Below, in pieces: positions 1 through 5,040 of a stretch of 8,797 nt of DNA (its first letter is position 1; each line of letters begins with the position of its first letter). The notes beneath the pieces are model-generated. The model made no database searches. It was not told the DNA's origin and saw nothing but the letters and a program-made list of their open reading frames with translations. Made by a program: the position numbers and the translations under genes. The stretch lies in the NCBI GenBank assembly GCA_964371695.1, contig CAYJOG010000089.1, positions 1-8,797 of the forward strand, written 5' to 3'. Origin of the DNA: CAYJOG01 sp964371695 [NCBI: uncultured bacterium]. GTDB taxonomy: Bacteria > CAYJOG01.

Positions 1-34
1 GAACCCATCTCATAGACATTTATGAGATGGGTTC
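1..34. repeat. Perfect 14-bp inverted repeat at kinase start
   Basis: GAACCCATCTCATA (1-14) is exactly complementary to 21-34, with a 6-base loop (15-20). The right arm contains the first ATG of the kinase frame (27). There is no T-tract, so it does not look like an intrinsic terminator. As RNA it would bury the ATG. It could be an operator-like dyad, a translation-control hairpin, or part of a repeat that continues beyond the window edge. What is seen is only the symmetry. Confidence 0.75.
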
Positions 35-1544
35 TAGACTCCCCCCAATCACGCCCGCCAGCGCCAAACATGCCCTTTCGTTCCGTCACCAACTGGTGGC
101 GGGGGTCTCGCTGCTGCTCATGGGACTGTGGCTCACCATGTCGTGGCTGGCCCTGGGCCAGTTGCGCACCACCTTCAAACGCCGCGAAGCCAGCGAGGCC
201 ACCCTGTGGCTTCAGCGCGCCAGCCGCGCCCTGCAACCCCTGGTGCTCACCGGGCGTTATGCCGAGGCCGAGCGCCTGGCTCTGGGGTTGGTGCGCCAGC
301 AACCTTTTTATACACACACCACCCTGCGGCTTTATCAGAACCCTCGCCAACCCGCCGCCATGCCGCGCCCCCTGGTGTCCATCAAACAGGGCCACACGGT
401 GGTGAGCGCCCCGCTGGTTTACCAGATGCAGATTCAGGAGGCGGGCGAAGAACAGCGCCAGGGCGACGTGCTCACCTTCCGCGAGAGCATCAGGTTTGAA
501 GACCGCCTGTGGGGGCAGTGGACCATCACGGTGAGTGATCTGGCTTTTGCCGCAGACCTGGGGGCGAGCCGCGAGCGGTTTCTGCTGGTGGGGGCTGGCT
601 CGCTGATGGTGTTTGTGGCGCTGATGGTGCTGTTGAGTGGCGCGCTCACCCGGCCGGTGGATGAACTCACCGCGCTGGGTCAGCGGGTGGCCGAGGGAGA
701 CCTTTCCCGCGAGGCCACGCCCCGTGGTCCCGCCGAGCTGCAACAGGTGATCAACACCGCCAACACCATGCAGGCCGCCGTGCGCAAACGCGCCGAAGAA
801 CAGCAGGAGCGCCTCGCCGCCCTGCACACCCTGCAACAGGAGACCCAGCGGCTCAACCAGATGCAGGGCGACTTCACCGCCGCCGTGAGCCACGAACTGA
901 AAACCCCCCTGGTGAGCATCGAGGGTTACAGCCGCCTGCTGGCTGAGAACCTGGAAGGCCAGCAGGGGCAGGATGCAGAAAACATCCTCACCAGCGCCCT
1001 GCACCTGAAGGGCCTCATCAACACCCTGCTGGACACCGTGCGCCTGAGCCAGGGCGACCTGGCCCTGCACCCCCGGCCCACCCACATCGAAACCGTGCTG
1101 CGGGATTTCCGCCGCATGATCAGCTACACCCTCACCCGCAGCCAGAGTGAGTTTTCTGAAGACCTGCGCCTGCCGGACTTTCGTGTGCTGGTAGACCCTG
1201 ACCGCCTGCTCCAGATCATCCTCAACTTGGTGGGCAACGCGCTCAAACACGCCCAGGGCGCGCCGGTGCGGCTCACGGTGCATCACGCCGACGAAACGCT
1301 CTGGGTAGAGGTGCTGGACGAAGGCCCCGGCGTGCCGCCCGATCAGCGCGAAGAAGTCTTCGCCCCTTTTGTGCAGGTGGCGGGGGCGTTGGGCAAACCA
1401 GAGGGCACGGGCCTGGGGCTGTTCATCGTGCGGTCGCTGGCGCGTAACATGGGCGGCGACGTGACCGTGCAGAATCACCCCCAACCCGGCAAGACAGGTG
1501 CGTTGTTTGTGGTGCGCCTGAGCGCCCCCAGGGTGGATGCGTGA
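27..1544 (+). CDS. Sensor histidine kinase, membrane-bound, HAMP-containing
   Basis: Transmembrane kinase that should autophosphorylate on His and pass the phosphate to the response regulator encoded at 1999-3339. Visible order: first membrane helix about residues 22-44; periplasmic sensor region about 45-184, with no family recognised; second helix 185-207; HAMP linker from about 208 (TRPVDEL...GDLS) to 260; dimerisation/phosphoacceptor helix with H289 in AVSHELKTPL; ATP-binding domain with the N box at N404 (GNALKH), G1 at D431 (DEGPGVP), F box FAPF and G2 at G460 (GTGLGLFIV). All catalytic boxes are intact. The start is uncertain: ATG at 27 lies in the inverted repeat and has no clear Shine-Dalgarno sequence, and the frame stays open to the left edge, so the gene may begin outside the window. 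The signal sensed cannot be told. Family role is confident. Confidence 0.93.
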   Translation: MGSRLPPITPASAKHALSFRHQLVAGVSLLLMGLWLTMSWLALGQLRTTFKRREASEATLWLQRASRALQPLVLTGRYAEAERLALGLVRQQPFYTHTTLRLYQNPRQPAAMPRPLVSIKQGHTVVSAPLVYQMQIQEAGEEQRQGDVLTFRESIRFEDRLWGQWTITVSDLAFAADLGASRERFLLVGAGSLMVFVALMVLLSGALTRPVDELTALGQRVAEGDLSREATPRGPAELQQVINTANTMQAAVRKRAEEQQERLAALHTLQQETQRLNQMQGDFTAAVSHELKTPLVSIEGYSRLLAENLEGQQGQDAENILTSALHLKGLINTLLDTVRLSQGDLALHPRPTHIETVLRDFRRMISYTLTRSQSEFSEDLRLPDFRVLVDPDRLLQIILNLVGNALKHAQGAPVRLTVHHADETLWVEVLDEGPGVPPDQREEVFAPFVQVAGALGKPEGTGLGLFIVRSLARNMGGDVTVQNHPQPGKTGALFVVRLSAPRVDA

Positions 1545-1571
1545 GGATGAGGAAAAAAAAGAGCCGTTTTT

Positions 1572-1610
1572 CCCTCTCCCCTTTATGGGGAGAGGGTGAT
1601 GCGAAGCATC
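1572..1610. repeat. Pair of short palindromes after the kinase gene
   Basis: CCCTCTCCCC (1572-1581) pairs perfectly with 1587-1596 around a TTTAT loop. It is followed directly by GATGC-GAA-GCATC (1598-1610). No T-run follows the larger hairpin, so it is a poor intrinsic terminator. It looks like dispersed intergenic repeat DNA, of a kind often seen in gamma- and betaproteobacterial genomes. The repeat class is recalled from general experience and has not been searched. Confidence 0.6.
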
Positions 1611-1643
1611 GGGTAATGGGCGCGGGAGGTCTTTTGGGACTGC

Positions 1644-1690
1644 GGCAGCATATTGATGCTGCCGGGCGCGCCCAGCGGCGCGACAGCGCC
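1644..1690. repeat. Two further small hairpins
   Basis: GGCAGCAT (1644-1651) pairs with ATGCTGCC (1656-1663) around ATTG. After a GC-rich self-complementary stretch comes GGCGC-GACA-GCGCC (1677-1690). They continue the palindrome-rich gap between kinase and regulator. No coding signal is seen; the open frame across this stretch translates to low-quality sequence and breaks no pattern of non-coding repeat DNA. Confidence 0.55.
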
Positions 1691-1710
1691 GGGGATCAAG
1701 CAAGAAAACA

Positions 1711-1741
1711 AAAAACCTTTTTCTGTTTTCTTTCTGGTGGG
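1711..1741 (+). repeat. 31-bp direct repeat, copy A
   Basis: Identical over all 31 bases to 1957-1987. It begins AAAAACCTTTTTCTG and ends TTTCTGGTGGG. The two copies lie 246 bp apart and bracket most of the REP-like hairpin cluster. A degenerate relative (A-rich, then CCCTTTGCGTG, then a T-run) may sit at about 1805-1831. The arrangement suggests that the hairpin cluster arose by insertion or by duplication of a repeat unit. Confidence 0.85.
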
Positions 1742-1744
1742 GCA

Positions 1745-1755
1745 GGCGTCTCGCC
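1745..1755. repeat. Degenerate REP-like hairpin
   Basis: GGCG-TCT-CGCC. The GGCG/CGCC inner stem with its three-base loop is the complement of the inner stem of the better preserved element at 6021-6046, and the flanking CACAGCGGCTAA is a decayed version of that element's GTGGCTACT flank. The outer stem no longer pairs. It is read as an eroded member of the same repeat family. Confidence 0.4.
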
Positions 1756-1774
1756 CACAGCGGCTAACTTTCCC

Positions 1775-1802
1775 GGAGTAGCGGCGGTGTCCTCACCGCC
1801 GC
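1775..1802 (+). repeat. REP-like element 1: GGAGTAG plus hairpin
   Basis: GGAGTAG (1775-1781) runs into a 9-bp perfect stem GCGGCGGTG (1781-1789) / CACCGCCGC (1794-1802) with loop TCCT. A GTAG tetranucleotide touching the 5' foot of a palindrome is the layout of REP sequences mobilised by RAYT (REP-associated tyrosine transposase) proteins. No RAYT gene lies in the window. Confidence 0.6.
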
Positions 1803-1838
1803 AGAAACCAAAACCCTTTGCGTGTTTTTTTGGCTTGT

Positions 1839-1865
1839 GCGCGACGGGGGCGTCGCGCCTACTCC
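1839..1865 (-). repeat. REP-like element 2
   Basis: On the minus strand it reads GGAGTAG (1865-1859), then stem GCGCGACG, loop CCCC and stem CGTCGCGC (1858-1839), an 8-bp perfect hairpin. It shares the GGAGTAG foot and 4-base loop with elements 1 and 3, but the stem bases differ and remain fully complementary. Confidence 0.6.
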
Positions 1866-1877
1866 AAAGGGCTTGTT

Positions 1878-1904
1878 GCGCGGTGGGGACACCGCGCCTA
1901 CTCC
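1878..1904 (-). repeat. REP-like element 3
   Basis: Minus strand: GGAGTAG (1904-1898), stem GCGCGGTG, loop TCCC, stem CACCGCGC (ending at 1878). It is an 8-bp perfect hairpin in direct orientation with element 2, 39 bases on. The head-to-tail pair and the opposite orientation of element 1 are typical of clustered REP arrays. Confidence 0.6.
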
Positions 1905-1920
1905 TTCATTTTCTTGGGTG

Positions 1921-1942
1921 GCACGGACACTCCTGTCCGTGC
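1921..1942. repeat. Hairpin GCACGGACA / TGTCCGTGC
   Basis: A 9-bp perfect stem (1921-1929 with 1934-1942) around CTCC. It lacks the GTAG foot of its neighbours but has the same size and 4-base loop, and closes the hairpin cluster just upstream of the second 31-bp repeat. Confidence 0.55.
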
Positions 1943-1956
1943 GTCAGCCAAAAGAC

Positions 1957-1987
1957 AAAAACCTTTTTCTGTTTTCTTTCTGGTGGG
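1957..1987 (+). repeat. 31-bp direct repeat, copy B
   Basis: Exact copy of 1711-1741. Its GGTGGG end runs into GCGGGTGTTTTC and then the ATG of the response regulator (1999), so the repeat end supplies the G-rich leader that serves as a weak ribosome-binding region for that gene. Confidence 0.85.
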
Positions 1988-1998
1988 CGGGTGTTTTC

Positions 1999-3339
1999 AT
2001 GAAATGGGCTTTGGTGGTGGATGACGACCCGGCGTCGGTGGAAATTCTGAGCCGCATGTTGCGCGAAACGGGGTTTCACGCCGTGCCCGCCGCCAGCGCC
2101 GAAACCGCCCTGGAGCAACTGACCGCCGCAAGTTTCGAGGTGATTCTGCTGGACGTGAACCTGCCGGGTAAAAGCGGCGTGGAGGCGCTGCCGGAGATAT
2201 TGCGGGCGGCGCGCCAGACACCGGTGATCATGGTGAGCGCCTATGGCGCGGTGCCGGTGGTGGTGCAGGCCATGCAGCACGGCGCACGGGATTTTCTGGA
2301 AAAACCCGTGGACCCGGAAAAACTGCGGGAGCGCCTGGGGGCGCTGGGCAAGCGGCAAGAGCACCGCGAACCCACCGACTTTGGCCTGCTGGGCCGCAGC
2401 CCCGCGCTGGCGCGTCTGTTTGAGCAGCTCAAGACAGTGGCCAGCACCAGCGCGCCGGTGTTGCTCATGGGCCAGAGCGGCACGGGCAAAGAGGTGGCGG
2501 CGCGGGCCATACACCGTTTGTCGTCAGTCAGCGCCGGGCCGTTTGTGGCGGTGAATCTGGCGGCGGTTTCGCCCACGCTGATAGAAAGCGAATTGTTTGG
2601 TCATCAGGCCGGGGCCTATACCGGCGCGGACGTGGCGCGGGAGGGGTACTTCCGTGCGGCGGCGGGGGGCACGGTGTTTCTCGATGAAATCGGCGACCTG
2701 CCCCTGGAGCTTCAGGCACGTCTGCTGCGGGTGGTGCAGGAAAAAGAAGTCGTGCCCATCGGCAGCACCACGCCGGTGCCCGTCACCGCCCGCGTGGTGA
2801 TGGCCACCCACCGGGACCTGCAAACCATGGTGGCCCAGGGGCGTTTCCGCGAAGACCTTTATTACCGCATCAACGCCCTCACGGTGCGCCTGCCGCCGCT
2901 CAGCCAGCGGCCCGAAGACGTGGCCGAACTGGCCCGCGCCTTTGCCGCCGAAGCGGCCCACAGCCAGGGCAAGCCGGTGCCGGGTTTTGACGAAAACCTG
3001 CTGGCGGCCATGGGGCGCTATGCCTGGCCCGGCAACGTGCGAGAGCTGCGTCAGGTGGTGGAGCGGGCGGTGCTGTTCAACCAGGGGCCGGTGCTGTCGC
3101 GGCTGGAGCTGCCCGGTGGCGGCCTGTTGCCCGGCGAAGAAAACGGCCCCGCCCACGGTTTTGACGACGCGCAGAGCCTGGGGCTGAAAACCGCCCGCGC
3201 CCTGCACACCCGCGAAGCCGAAAAAACCGCCATCCTGCAGGCGATACAGGAAAGCAGCGGCAACATGAGCGCGGCGGCCCGCCTTTTGCAGGTGGACCGC
3301 TCCACCCTCTACCGCATGATGAAACGGCATGGGTTGTGA
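1999..3339 (+). CDS. NtrC-family sigma-54-dependent response regulator
   Basis: A 446-residue transcription activator, the likely partner of the kinase at 27-1544. Phosphorylation should trigger oligomerisation and ATP-driven opening of sigma-54 promoters. Receiver domain about 1-120: acidic pocket D8-D10, phosphoacceptor D52 (LLDVNLPG), switch residue S80, K102 in EKPVD. AAA+ domain about 130-360: Walker A GQSGTGKE (158-165), sigma-54 loop GAYTGA (205-210) where most relatives have GAFTGA, Walker B FLDEIGD with D229-E230, then REDLYYRIN and WPGNVREL. A Fis-type helix-turn-helix occupies about 405-446 (SAAARLLQVDRSTLYRMMKRHG). ATG 1999 is chosen because MKWALVVDDD is the normal receiver beginning; the frame is open upstream to 1822 only through repeat DNA. 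Length is usual for the family. Its last 73 bases recur at 4959-5031. Confidence 0.95.
   Translation: MKWALVVDDDPASVEILSRMLRETGFHAVPAASAETALEQLTAASFEVILLDVNLPGKSGVEALPEILRAARQTPVIMVSAYGAVPVVVQAMQHGARDFLEKPVDPEKLRERLGALGKRQEHREPTDFGLLGRSPALARLFEQLKTVASTSAPVLLMGQSGTGKEVAARAIHRLSSVSAGPFVAVNLAAVSPTLIESELFGHQAGAYTGADVAREGYFRAAAGGTVFLDEIGDLPLELQARLLRVVQEKEVVPIGSTTPVPVTARVVMATHRDLQTMVAQGRFREDLYYRINALTVRLPPLSQRPEDVAELARAFAAEAAHSQGKPVPGFDENLLAAMGRYAWPGNVRELRQVVERAVLFNQGPVLSRLELPGGGLLPGEENGPAHGFDDAQSLGLKTARALHTREAEKTAILQAIQESSGNMSAAARLLQVDRSTLYRMMKRHGL
3265..3337 (+). repeat. 73-bp direct repeat, left copy (regulator 3' end)
   Basis: This is the end of the response-regulator gene, from the ATG of residue 423 to the T of its TGA stop. 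It matches 4959-5031 at 72 of 73 positions; the single difference (G3288 versus A4982) is silent, Leu TTG versus TTA. The base after each copy differs (TGA here, TAA there). It is a candidate attachment-site or target duplication at the left edge of the restriction-modification island. Confidence 0.93.
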
Positions 3340-3380
3340 GAGATGGGTAGACCGATCTTTTGAAACCCGTTAGCATACCA

Positions 3381-3386
3381 GAGGAG
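3381..3386 (+). promoter_or_regulatory. Shine-Dalgarno GAGGAG for methyltransferase
   Basis: GAGGAG ends 5 bases before TTG 3392. This strong site decides in favour of the TTG start over the in-frame ATG at 3434, which has no purine-rich leader. A TTG start could hold expression down. Confidence 0.7.
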
Positions 3387-3391
3387 ATTCC

Positions 3392-4306
3392 TTGCAGACC
3401 AGTCAACCCCTCATAACGCCTTCTACGATCTTCATGGAGGGGGTGGTTTCAGCCGTCTCCAGTCCCGGCGGAGAGTTTGCGCTGTATCAGGGAAACTGTC
3501 TTGATTTGATGCCCGCAATGCCCGCTGAATCAATTGACATGATTTTTGCCGATCCACCCTATTTTCTTTCTAATGATGGTATTACCTGTCAATCCGGCAA
3601 AATGGTGTCGGTTAACAAGGGGAAATGGGATCGCTCAATGGGGTTTCACGGAAACTACCAATTTACGCTGTCCTGGTTAAAGGAGTGCCAAAGACTTCTA
3701 AAGCCAAATGGATCAATCTGGATTTCTGGCACTAGCCATATTATTCACATCGTGGGATGCTGTCTGGATGAACTTGGATATAAAATCCTGAATGACATTA
3801 CCTGGGTAAAATCAAATCCTCCGCCTAACCTGTCATGCCGTTATTTCACCCACGCCACAGAAACCATCATCTGGGCTGGTCGAGACAAAAAATGCCGCCA
3901 TAAATTCAACTACGAATTGATGAAAAAAATAAACGGTGGAAAACAAATGCTCTCTGTGTGGACCATGGACGCCCCAAGGGGAGAAGAAAAGAAATTTGGA
4001 AAACATCCCACACAAAAACCCTTGTCCTTGCTGAAAAGAATCATCGCTGCTTCTACAGACAAAAATGATTTGGTACTGGATCCATTTTCCGGCAGTTCAA
4101 CTACCGGAATCGCCGCCATCAGGATAAATAGGGGTTTTATTGGAATTGAGCTTGAAAGTGAGTACATTGAGCTGAGTCAAAAGCGACTTAATCAGTTGTC
4201 CGCTCAGGAAAAATCGCCAGACTTGTTTGAAAATATCCCGGTTGTCCCAAAAGCTTCTGTTACCAAGCAAAACCGTCTTCTTTTTGCCGAAAATGTCGAG
4301 GGATAA
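3392..4306 (+). CDS. DpnA-like type II DNA adenine-N6 methyltransferase (beta class)
   Basis: A 304-residue methyltransferase that transfers a methyl group from S-adenosylmethionine to DNA and so protects host sites from the nuclease encoded next to it. Catalytic motif IV DPPY is at residues 54-57 and comes before the AdoMet-binding motif I DPFSGSSTTG (D230-), the order of the beta class; HPTQKP lies at about 207. DPPY rather than SPPY points to N6-adenine. The stretches FADPPYFLSNDG, VSVNKGKWD and NLSCRYFTHATETI are recalled as very close to M.DpnA, the second enzyme of the DpnII system, which methylates GATC also in single strands; M.HinfI (GANTC) is a more distant cousin. The target GATC is therefore an inference. 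Start TTG with GAGGAG; the frame ends 2 bases before the nuclease ATG, implying one transcript. The gene is lower in GC than the flanks. Confidence 0.92.
   Translation: MQTSQPLITPSTIFMEGVVSAVSSPGGEFALYQGNCLDLMPAMPAESIDMIFADPPYFLSNDGITCQSGKMVSVNKGKWDRSMGFHGNYQFTLSWLKECQRLLKPNGSIWISGTSHIIHIVGCCLDELGYKILNDITWVKSNPPPNLSCRYFTHATETIIWAGRDKKCRHKFNYELMKKINGGKQMLSVWTMDAPRGEEKKFGKHPTQKPLSLLKRIIAASTDKNDLVLDPFSGSSTTGIAAIRINRGFIGIELESEYIELSQKRLNQLSAQEKSPDLFENIPVVPKASVTKQNRLLFAENVEG
4298..4302 (+). promoter_or_regulatory. Shine-Dalgarno GAGGG for nuclease
   Basis: GAGGG lies within the last codons of the methyltransferase gene, 6 bases before ATG 4309. It supports this start and coupled translation of the two genes. 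Confidence 0.55.
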
Positions 4307-4308
4307 CA

Positions 4309-4959
4309 ATGGAGAGATCCGAGGCGCTTGAGAAGATAAGGAAGCTTGAGGGCAAGAATCTTTTAAGGATTGCCGAGGAGTTTGAGGTAACGGTTTGGAA
4401 AGATGGCAAGCTGAACAAGGGTTGGGCTGGCCACACCATTGAAAGATACTTGGGCCTTCCGTTAAACTCTTCTCGATCCCCCAATTTTGGCTCATGGGAA
4501 CTAAAGCTTGTTTCATTGAATAAGAGCAAAAAGGGGGAACTGGTCCCAAAAGAAACAATGGCTATTACCATGCTTGATGTTGTTGAGGTTAGGAACAAGC
4601 CATTTAAAGAAAGCCACTTATTTACAAAATTGAGGAAGGCCGTTGTTTGTGCAAGGATATTTGAGTCAAAAGAGGAGAAAAGCTCGTTTTTATATAAGGC
4701 AGTCGCTTTTGATCTGGAAGGAAGTGAAATGTTTGATCAAATAGAAAAGGACTATGAAGAAGTCCGTTCCGCATTAAAAAACGATAAGGTCCTAACTGGA
4801 AAAATGGGCGTTCTGATTCAACCAAGAACTAAGGGGCCTGGACATGGAAGCACAAGCCGGGCTTTTTATGCAAGAAAAATTTTTATTGCGAAAATCCTTG
4901 GGCTTGGCGGAGAGATTTCCCCCACACCCCCAGCGCCGCTGCCAGCAGGGCCACGTTGA
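4309..4959 (+). CDS. Probable type II restriction endonuclease, MutH/MvaI-like PD-(D/E)XK fold
   Basis: Predicted partner nuclease of the methyltransferase, 216 residues. KGWAGHTIERYLG (about 38-50) followed by N59-FGSW-E64-L-K66 matches the layout of MutH/Sau3AI and MvaI/BcnI nucleases: an early Glu on a helix, then a metal-binding acidic residue and E-x-K. The later FKESHLFTKLRKAV recalls the SHVRHKLKRV region of MutH, and SRAFYARKIFIAKILGL resembles the usual end of this group. The position normally held by Asp is Asn (N59), so activity is not certain. MutH and Sau3AI act at GATC, which agrees with the DpnA-like partner. After about residue 200 the reading frame enters GC-rich DNA (GGEISPTPPAPLPAGPR) and stops at 4957-4959; this tail is likely read-through past a lost native stop. 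Function as the restriction half is inferred from fold and neighbour. Confidence 0.78.
   Translation: MERSEALEKIRKLEGKNLLRIAEEFEVTVWKDGKLNKGWAGHTIERYLGLPLNSSRSPNFGSWELKLVSLNKSKKGELVPKETMAITMLDVVEVRNKPFKESHLFTKLRKAVVCARIFESKEEKSSFLYKAVAFDLEGSEMFDQIEKDYEEVRSALKNDKVLTGKMGVLIQPRTKGPGHGSTSRAFYARKIFIAKILGLGGEISPTPPAPLPAGPR
4905..4958 (-). other. GC-rich orphan fragment at the island's right end
   Basis: Between the low-GC nuclease body and the 73-bp repeat lies about 55 bases with host-like composition. In one minus-strand frame it reads LINVALLAAALGVWGKSLRQ, which looks like part of a membrane helix or signal sequence. It may be a remnant of an older gene picked up with the island. The stretch is too short to identify and the reading may be chance. 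Confidence 0.25.
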
Positions 4960-5031
4960 TGAGCGCGGCGGCCCGCCTTTTACAGGTGGACCGCTCCACC
5001 CTCTACCGCATGATGAAACGGCATGGGTTGT
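4959..5031 (+). repeat. 73-bp direct repeat, right copy
   Basis: Matches 3265-3337 with one substitution (A4982 for G3288). Homology begins abruptly at the ATG; the sequence before it (GCCACGTTG) is unrelated to that before the left copy (AGCGGCAAC). After it comes the convergent dehydrogenase gene. Confidence 0.93.
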
Positions 5032-5033
5032 AA
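4959..5033 (+). pseudogene. Detached 3' tail of the response regulator gene
   Basis: Encodes MSAAARLLQVDRSTLYRMMK plus RHGL and a TAA stop, identical in protein to the last 24 residues of the regulator at 1999-3339. It carries only the helix-turn-helix end and has no body or ribosome site, so it is not a working gene. Its stop lies 7 bases from the stop of the convergent dehydrogenase gene, a tight arrangement that is probably the ancestral junction of regulator and dehydrogenase before the island entered. Confidence 0.85.
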
Positions 5034-5040
5034 CCCCCGC

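Larger units (their letters stand above)
3338..4958 (+). mobile_element. Restriction-modification island at regulator 3' end
   Basis: The block between the two 73-bp repeats contains only a methyltransferase and a nuclease gene. Its base composition differs from the surroundings: 4681-4740 has 22 G+C in 60 bases, whereas 2701-2760 in the regulator has 37. Codon use also shifts to AGA, AGG, ATA and AAA. There is no integrase, transposase or terminal inverted repeat, so the island is not autonomous. The position at a gene end that is rebuilt by the incoming copy recalls site-specific integration, but 'insertion with long target duplication', described for restriction-modification loci, fits as well. 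The boundaries are those of the repeats; the lower-GC body spans roughly 3340-4905. Confidence 0.75.

Noticed and set aside
1572-1596. Intrinsic terminator for the kinase gene
   Set aside because: The stem is strong, but no T-run follows on the plus strand, and on the minus strand the bases just after the stem are A-rich, with the T-run lying farther off. A dispersed repeat is the better reading.
1775-1942. CRISPR-like array
   Set aside because: The units differ in stem sequence, orientation and spacing, and there are no equal-length spacers; they are separate hairpin elements.
1822-1998. Upstream extension of the response regulator
   Set aside because: The 59 extra codons lie in REP-like hairpins, whereas MKWALVVDDD at 1999 is the standard beginning of a receiver domain.
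1541-2002. Open frame across the kinase-regulator gap
   Set aside because: It consists of hairpins and direct repeats; the translation is repeat-derived and has no conserved features.
3340-3350. Shared GAGATGGGT between the regulator's downstream flank and the window-start dyad
   Set aside because: Only nine bases plus a gapped AGAC match, which is too short to argue for a common repeat.
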